A program made the translations under genes and the position numbers. Positions 59,991 through 64,000 of a stretch of 64,000 bases of DNA are shown piece after piece (within the stretch, counting starts at the first letter, position 1; every line of letters starts with the position of its first letter). Origin of the DNA: Ornithinimicrobium sp. INDO-MA30-4 (GTDB lineage: Bacteria; Actinomycetota; Actinomycetes; Actinomycetales; Dermatophilaceae); contig NZ_CP091057.1 of assembly GCF_021535045.1 (NCBI RefSeq), positions 1 to 64,000 of the forward strand. Direction: 5' to 3'. The notes beneath the pieces were generated by a model. That model had not been told where the DNA came from. It made no database searches and saw only the letters and a list, made by a program, of their open reading frames with translations.

Positions 59991-60320
59991 CTATGAGGCG
60001 CGGAGGTTCAACTCCTCTTGGCCGGGTATGGGCTGATCCCACCACGTAGGAACACCGTCAGGCCCCAGGTCTAACTGAGCATTGATGAATGCCTGCATGA
60101 ACTCAGCAAGGCTCACACCACATTCTTCCGCCGAGCGATCAAGTTGTGCCTTGAGCTCGGGGTCAACCTTTGCGTAAATAGGAACAAAGCCCTTTGCCGC
60201 GCCCCTGGGGCGGCGGCGATCAATACTCCGGTCAGCAGCCATGTCACTGACACTATCGCTATTGCTATCGCCACCTAGGGAAGTCGCGGGCGTGTCGGAG
60301 CCGGATCGCGCTGTGATCAT
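59991..60320 (-). CDS. Ribbon-helix-helix-like plasmid protein
   Basis: 109 residues. A disordered start, then RRPRGAAKGFVPIYAKVDPE LKAQLDRSAEECGVSLAEFM QAFINAQLDLG, an arrangement (beta strand, helix, turn, helix) typical of CopG/MetJ-type DNA-binding proteins. ATG 60320 overlaps the upstream stop (ATGA); a second ATG at 60242 would give the DNA-binding part alone. Located directly before rep, so copy control or partition is plausible (inference). Confidence 0.55.
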   Translation of the reverse strand: MITARSGSDTPATSLGGDSNSDSVSDMAADRSIDRRRPRGAAKGFVPIYAKVDPELKAQLDRSAEECGVSLAEFMQAFINAQLDLGPDGVPTWWDQPIPGQEELNLRAS

Positions 60321-61758
60321 CGCGACGGACCAGACGTCACAGACTTGGAGCGACTCAAACTCATCAATCGTTCGTGGGCGGTCACAGCCGGCTTCTTTGC
60401 TCCAGAGGTTTCTGTTGGCGGCGAGGTCGTCGACGTCAACAATCTCGCGGTCGTGCTGTGCGCGTGCTTAGACAAGTCCAACGTTCTCGAACCCTGCGAA
60501 TCCATCAACACCCTCAACTCACCGGGCATCCGGATCGTTTTGTTGCTTTGAAGGACGTTGGCGACAAGCAGCGACTGCTGAGAGACTAAGCCCTCTCGCT
60601 GCATGACCTGCTTAGCACCTTGAGAGAACACAGCTAGATCGGGATCCTGGCCAGCCTGCCGAACCGCGTGGGCAATGCCCACCGAACTAGCCAGATGGCT
60701 CTGAACATTCAAGGCTGCTTTGCCCACATCCAGGCGTGAAGCCACGACATCAGGAGTGGCCATCGTTCCATCGTTGTGGGTAATTTCTCGGGTTGCCGCC
60801 CTCAACTCCAGAGCCGCAGCCTGGAGAGGCTCCGGTGGTAAAGCGGTGCTGCGGCGCGGACTCATCAGCGACCAATCCCGCGCTTGGCGAGCCCAACCAA
60901 GTTGCGAGCCCTCCAAGGCAGGCCTGGCATAGGCCTCGAACTGTAAGCTGTCGCTGTGCCCAGTGACAGCTGAAGCACCCAGCACGACTCGTGCCGTTGA
61001 TCGCAACGACGCCTCTTGTTGACAGATAAAACTCAAGGTCGCGGCGGAAGGTGAAGAGACAAGAGCCCGGTTGGCTTGAATGTCCCACCCGCTTAAAGCC
61101 ATCGCTAACCGTTGCGGATCAACTGAAGGTCGGTGCACCCCGGTAAATCTCGTGGCCACCGGCCCTGCAGCCACGTGCCCGCCATAGTCTCAGCGGCAGC
61201 CACCCGCTGCTGAACATCAACCAAATGGGCGACGCCATACCCGCTATCCGTGTACTCACGGCCACTATGTGCTTCCTGGTGATCCCTCATGTTGCTCGCC
61301 AACGCCACAGTCGTTGCGTGCGCTGACACGTAAAGCGTATGAACAATCTGGGTCCGAGCAGCCTGCGCGTCTGCCTGTTGTGCACGCGAAGGCCGCAGTG
61401 GCTGCGGATACTTACTCACCAACTCCGTCGCCCTCGCCAAGTTCTCGGCAATCGACGTCATCTCGTCATCAAAACGAATCCCCTCCCCCGGCGACACTCT
61501 TCCCGCTGTCTGCAGCCCTCGCGCAGACTGGGCTAGTTGTCCCAACAAACCATCTTGTTCCTTCACGATGCCACCCCCAGCCTCCTGACGTTGCGGCGCG
61601 ATCGCCGACCAGAAGTCCGCAGCAGTCTCTACGGACTCACCCCACGTTCGCGCCATAGCTCGCCCGTCGCGATCCGGAGCATCTTCAAGCAGTCTGCGCG
61701 CGAGTTGCTCGGCCTCCAACAGAACCTCCCCCACGCTCCGCTCATCACGCGGGCTCAT
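60317..61758 (-). CDS. Unknown plasmid protein (frameshift in middle)
   Basis: About 480 residues if the two frames are joined near 61165: the first ends TMAGTWLQG, where the second continues GPVATRFTGVHRPSVDPQRL. Helical, Gln/Ala/Arg-rich, with no signal peptide or TM segment; example stretches AENLARATELVSKYPQPLRP and ARPALEGSQLGWARQARDWS. No known domain. It overlaps genes on both sides by four bases, in an operon leading to rep. A structural or mobilization-linked role is possible but unsupported. Confidence 0.5.
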
Positions 61759-62123
61759 GACCGGTCCCTGAGTGCATCAACCAACCTCACGATCAAGGCA
61801 GACATGCCCTCAGGGAACTGACTGATCGACAGCTCCCGCGACACGGACTCAGCACGTTGCAACAGCACCAGAGCTGATACTTCCGACGACTCGACCAGTA
61901 ACGGTGCGTTGAGCACGAAACCAGCGGGCAAGAGACTAAGGCCCTCATCGCGAAGTATGCGGGCATCCATCGCCAGGTCATCCGCCACCAGGTCGCCCTG
62001 TAAGACTGGAGCCTCAACAAGAGCATCCAACGCCTGCTGCAGGGCCTGATCAAACAGTTGGACCATCCGCTCCAGGGCTTGAACGCCTGGAGAAACCTGA
62101 CTTGTAACCGACATTTCTTCCAT
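61755..62123 (-). CDS. Unknown small acidic plasmid protein
   Basis: 122 residues from ATG 62123: MEEMSVTSQVSPGVQALERM, VQLFDQALQQALDALVEAPV, LVADDLAMDARILRDEGLSL, ending ALIVRLVDALRDRS. Acidic and helical. First gene of the four-gene operon to rep, with ATGA overlap to the next gene. The open frame extends upstream to 62336 but a 24-base palindrome at 62243-62266 lies in that stretch, so the shorter start is preferred. Confidence 0.5.
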   Translation of the reverse strand: MEEMSVTSQVSPGVQALERMVQLFDQALQQALDALVEAPVLQGDLVADDLAMDARILRDEGLSLLPAGFVLNAPLLVESSEVSALVLLQRAESVSRELSISQFPEGMSALIVRLVDALRDRS

Positions 62124-62242
62124 CCCGTCTTTCTGGTGCGCACCTCTGCGCACGTGCTGAACCCTCCACTGGAGCCCAGCCCGTCGTGACACATTCACGT
62201 CGGCCAGACCTGTGGGGAAACACTCCACGAACGGAAGCCCGT

Positions 62243-62266
62243 GGGTAAGTACGCCTGTACTTACCC
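62243..62266. promoter_or_regulatory. 24-bp perfect hyphenated palindrome, probable operator
   Basis: GGGTAAGTAC (62243-62252), four-base centre, GTACTTACCC (62257-62266). It lies 120 bases before the rep-operon start, in the divergent region with the gene at 62548. A second short palindrome CGACAATTGTCG is at 62484-62495, 53 bases before that gene. Nothing else is seen in 62337-62547. Confidence 0.6.
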
Positions 62267-62547
62267 GAGGCCAGAGAACGCGCTCAACAGGGTCACGCGC
62301 AGCCAGCGCAATGCCAACACCCCTCCGTTCCCTCAAGGCTTTTCCTGAACCTGACGTACACCACTACATACCGAGCCGCCCACGGGCCAGACATCATGGC
62401 TGTGTTCACCGCCTGAACCCCAACAGACTTAGGTCCGATCACCGTGGTGGATACTCATCCAGTAGTGGGCAGACACGTGACAACGACAATTGTCGCGGTA
62501 CGCCGGTGACTGAACCGCCGCGAGAGGTCAGAAGGGGCTTGGCAGCG

Positions 62548-64000
62548 ATGGGGCACTACGAGACTTGGCTCGACTGGCTATTTTCTCCTCTTTCGTGGCT
62601 AGTCCACTGGCTTGAAAGGGAAACAGAGCAGCCTTTAGGCACAGGGCTTGAGGGGTTCCTCACCCTCTTCGCACTGTCCTCTATTGCGGCATTCTTAGGC
62701 CTCGCGGTGAGGATGTTCGTGATGTTCCCCGTTCTGTGGCAACTCGACGGCCTGCTCGAATCAATCTTTCGATGGTCCGTTAAGGGGAAAGACCTGGTCG
62801 TCATACAGCGTGGCGCTGAACGCTATGTAGCAACCGCATCGGTGATATCTCAACTTCGCAGGCTGACAGGTGTTCGCTATGGTTATCCCGCCGAAACCCG
62901 AAAGCGTCCAACGACAAACACCACTCACTCCGTGGGTAAAGCAGCAACACGTTTCGTCCTAGCTGTGCCCAGTAGCGTGATGTCTATCGTTCGCTGGATC
63001 ATTGTGTGGGTGCGCCAGCCCCTCGGTGCCTACCTGTTCATCGGGTCGGTCTGGCTGGCCCTCAGGCCTGCATCCGACGCTGCGCTGCAGAACGGTCAAG
63101 GCGTGATAGCCCAATTGGCTACACCGACGGGTCTAGCCGTCCTAGCCGTCACTGTCGCCGCGGCCGCCTTTGCTCTTGATCACGGTCTGACGCCACGAAC
63201 TCGAGGACGCAACGACCACCAACGGGAACAGGCCAGGCACGCAGAAGCAGCCCTCAGTAAGATGCGGAACGTGGCTAACTCCCTGCCGGGCGCCATCAAC
63301 GACGTAGCCAGCGAACTCATCGCCGTGAATCCTGACATCATGAGTAGCGCTGTCGAACACGCGACCGACGGTGACTACACCGTCGATCGCGACAGGGTCA
63401 TCCAGGTAAAACACCGATTTCGCCAACCGCTCTCCCCCTTCGCGCTGGGTGGGCGCCGTGGGATTGATTGGGAAAAGGATGAGCCATTGCGCAATTACCA
63501 AAGCAATTACCAAAGTGGCCGCGTTGTCGGGTTACCGAACAAGCACCCCTGGGATCCATCAGCCACCGTCCGCACATCGTTTCGAGAACTAGGAATAATC
63601 CTTCGGGACACAACAGACTTCCACGTTGTGCGTGGTCAGGCCCCCCGACAATCACGGGAACTGCTATGGGACGTAAGGAGACCACCGAGAAACTCAGTGT
63701 TCAACAGCACAAAAGAAAACCACATCACACAGTGCATGAGTCGTACCCGCCTTGAACAACGAGGTAAGCGCCTCGTCGACGGCTTCGCTAGATCACATCT
63801 AGGGCAAAACCCGAACCCGCAAAACGACTCTGACGAAGACCCCACGGCCCTGAACCTTGAACACCTGCTGAAGCAAGCACTCCATGACTTCGAAGAAGAC
63901 TTGTGGGAAACCTGCACGATCCTAGCCAGAGTGCGGCGTTTCAACGACGCCATCGACTCCTGGCAGAACCCCCGGAGTTGGCTGCGCAGACTCGGCAAGA
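62548..64000 (+). CDS. Large membrane protein, 3' end beyond the window
   Basis: 484 codons open without interruption to the window edge. MGHYETWLDWLFSPLSWLVH, WLERETEQPLGTGLEGFLTL; helices at about residues 35-62 (LFALSSIAAFLGLAVRMFVM), 144-160 (FVLAVPSSVMSIVRWIIVWV), 165-178 and 196-213 (GLAVLAVTVAAAAFALDHG). After that a long cytoplasmic domain: HAEAALSKMRNVANSLPGAI, the doubled NYQSNYQSG, TVRTSFRELGIILRDTTDF and LLKQALHDFEEDLWETCTIL. No family recognised. It diverges from the rep operon. The absence of frameshifts contrasts with most of the window. Confidence 0.6.
   Translation, partial: MGHYETWLDWLFSPLSWLVHWLERETEQPLGTGLEGFLTLFALSSIAAFLGLAVRMFVMFPVLWQLDGLLESIFRWSVKGKDLVVIQRGAERYVATASVISQLRRLTGVRYGYPAETRKRPTTNTTHSVGKAATRFVLAVPSSVMSIVRWIIVWVRQPLGAYLFIGSVWLALRPASDAALQNGQGVIAQLATPTGLAVLAVTVAAAAFALDHGLTPRTRGRNDHQREQARHAEAALSKMRNVANSLPGAINDVASELIAVNPDIMSSAVEHATDGDYTVDRDRVIQVKHRFRQPLSPFALGGRRGIDWEKDEPLRNYQSNYQSGRVVGLPNKHPWDPSATVRTSFRELGIILRDTTDFHVVRGQAPRQSRELLWDVRRPPRNSVFNSTKENHITQCMSRTRLEQRGKRLVDGFARSHLGQNPNPQNDSDEDPTALNLEHLLKQALHDFEEDLWETCTILARVRRFNDAIDSWQNPRSWLRRLGK

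Overview
The window is high-GC DNA from an actinobacterium, most likely a Micrococcales member (Micrococcus/Kocuria-type gene content; inference from gene families and codon use, no marker gene present). A primase-type replication protein, a MobC/relaxase module and a mosaic of resistance, mobile and defence genes point to a large mobilizable resistance plasmid or plasmid-derived island. No rRNA, tRNA or CRISPR array was seen. Almost every long gene carries one or more single-base indels, often compensated within 30-100 bases and mostly in G/C homopolymers, which looks more like sequence error than decay. I therefore give each gene its whole reconstructed span and state the breaks.

Layout. 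1-5.7 kb: NlpC/P60 hydrolase (5' end cut by the window), then a copper block (DUF6153, DUF305, F510_1955-type lipoprotein, csoR, copA) with a textbook CsoR box before copA. 5.7-13.8 kb: a minus-strand operon encoding the complete membrane arm of Complex I (NuoA,H,J,K,L,M,N) but no NADH or Fe-S subunits; in place of NuoB/C/D/I there is one unusual soluble protein with a Met/His/Asp-rich repeat. 14.6-18 kb: mobilization genes and a candidate oriT. 18.2-19.9 kb: DUF4365 gene plus an unknown partner. 20.4-24.7 kb: cadD/cmtR, a resolvase and truncated transposase, and merA/merR with a 19-bp-spacer MerR promoter. 25.3-26.9 kb: serine recombinase and Mrr nuclease.

27.2-47.6 kb: a type ISP restriction-modification gene cut in two, at the codons for its methylase NPPY motif, by a 15.6-kb element. 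The element carries three tyrosine recombinases plus a DUF6262 protein, a PLD-SNF2 helicase with an MmeI-like methylase, a Pycsar pair (nucleotide cyclase and membrane effector) and an XRE-ImmA/IrrE regulator. The recombinase genes, helicase and methylase overlap end to start and read as one operon.

47.8-57.5 kb: a resolvase, an excisionase-type antitoxin with PIN toxin, a secreted bacteriocin-like peptide and ABC exporter operon split by an ISAs1-family insertion with a perfect 10-bp target duplication, and an AbiE toxin-antitoxin pair with direct-repeat operators. 57.9-64 kb: replication protein, a ribbon-helix-helix-like protein, two unknown plasmid proteins, and a divergent large membrane protein that runs off the right edge.
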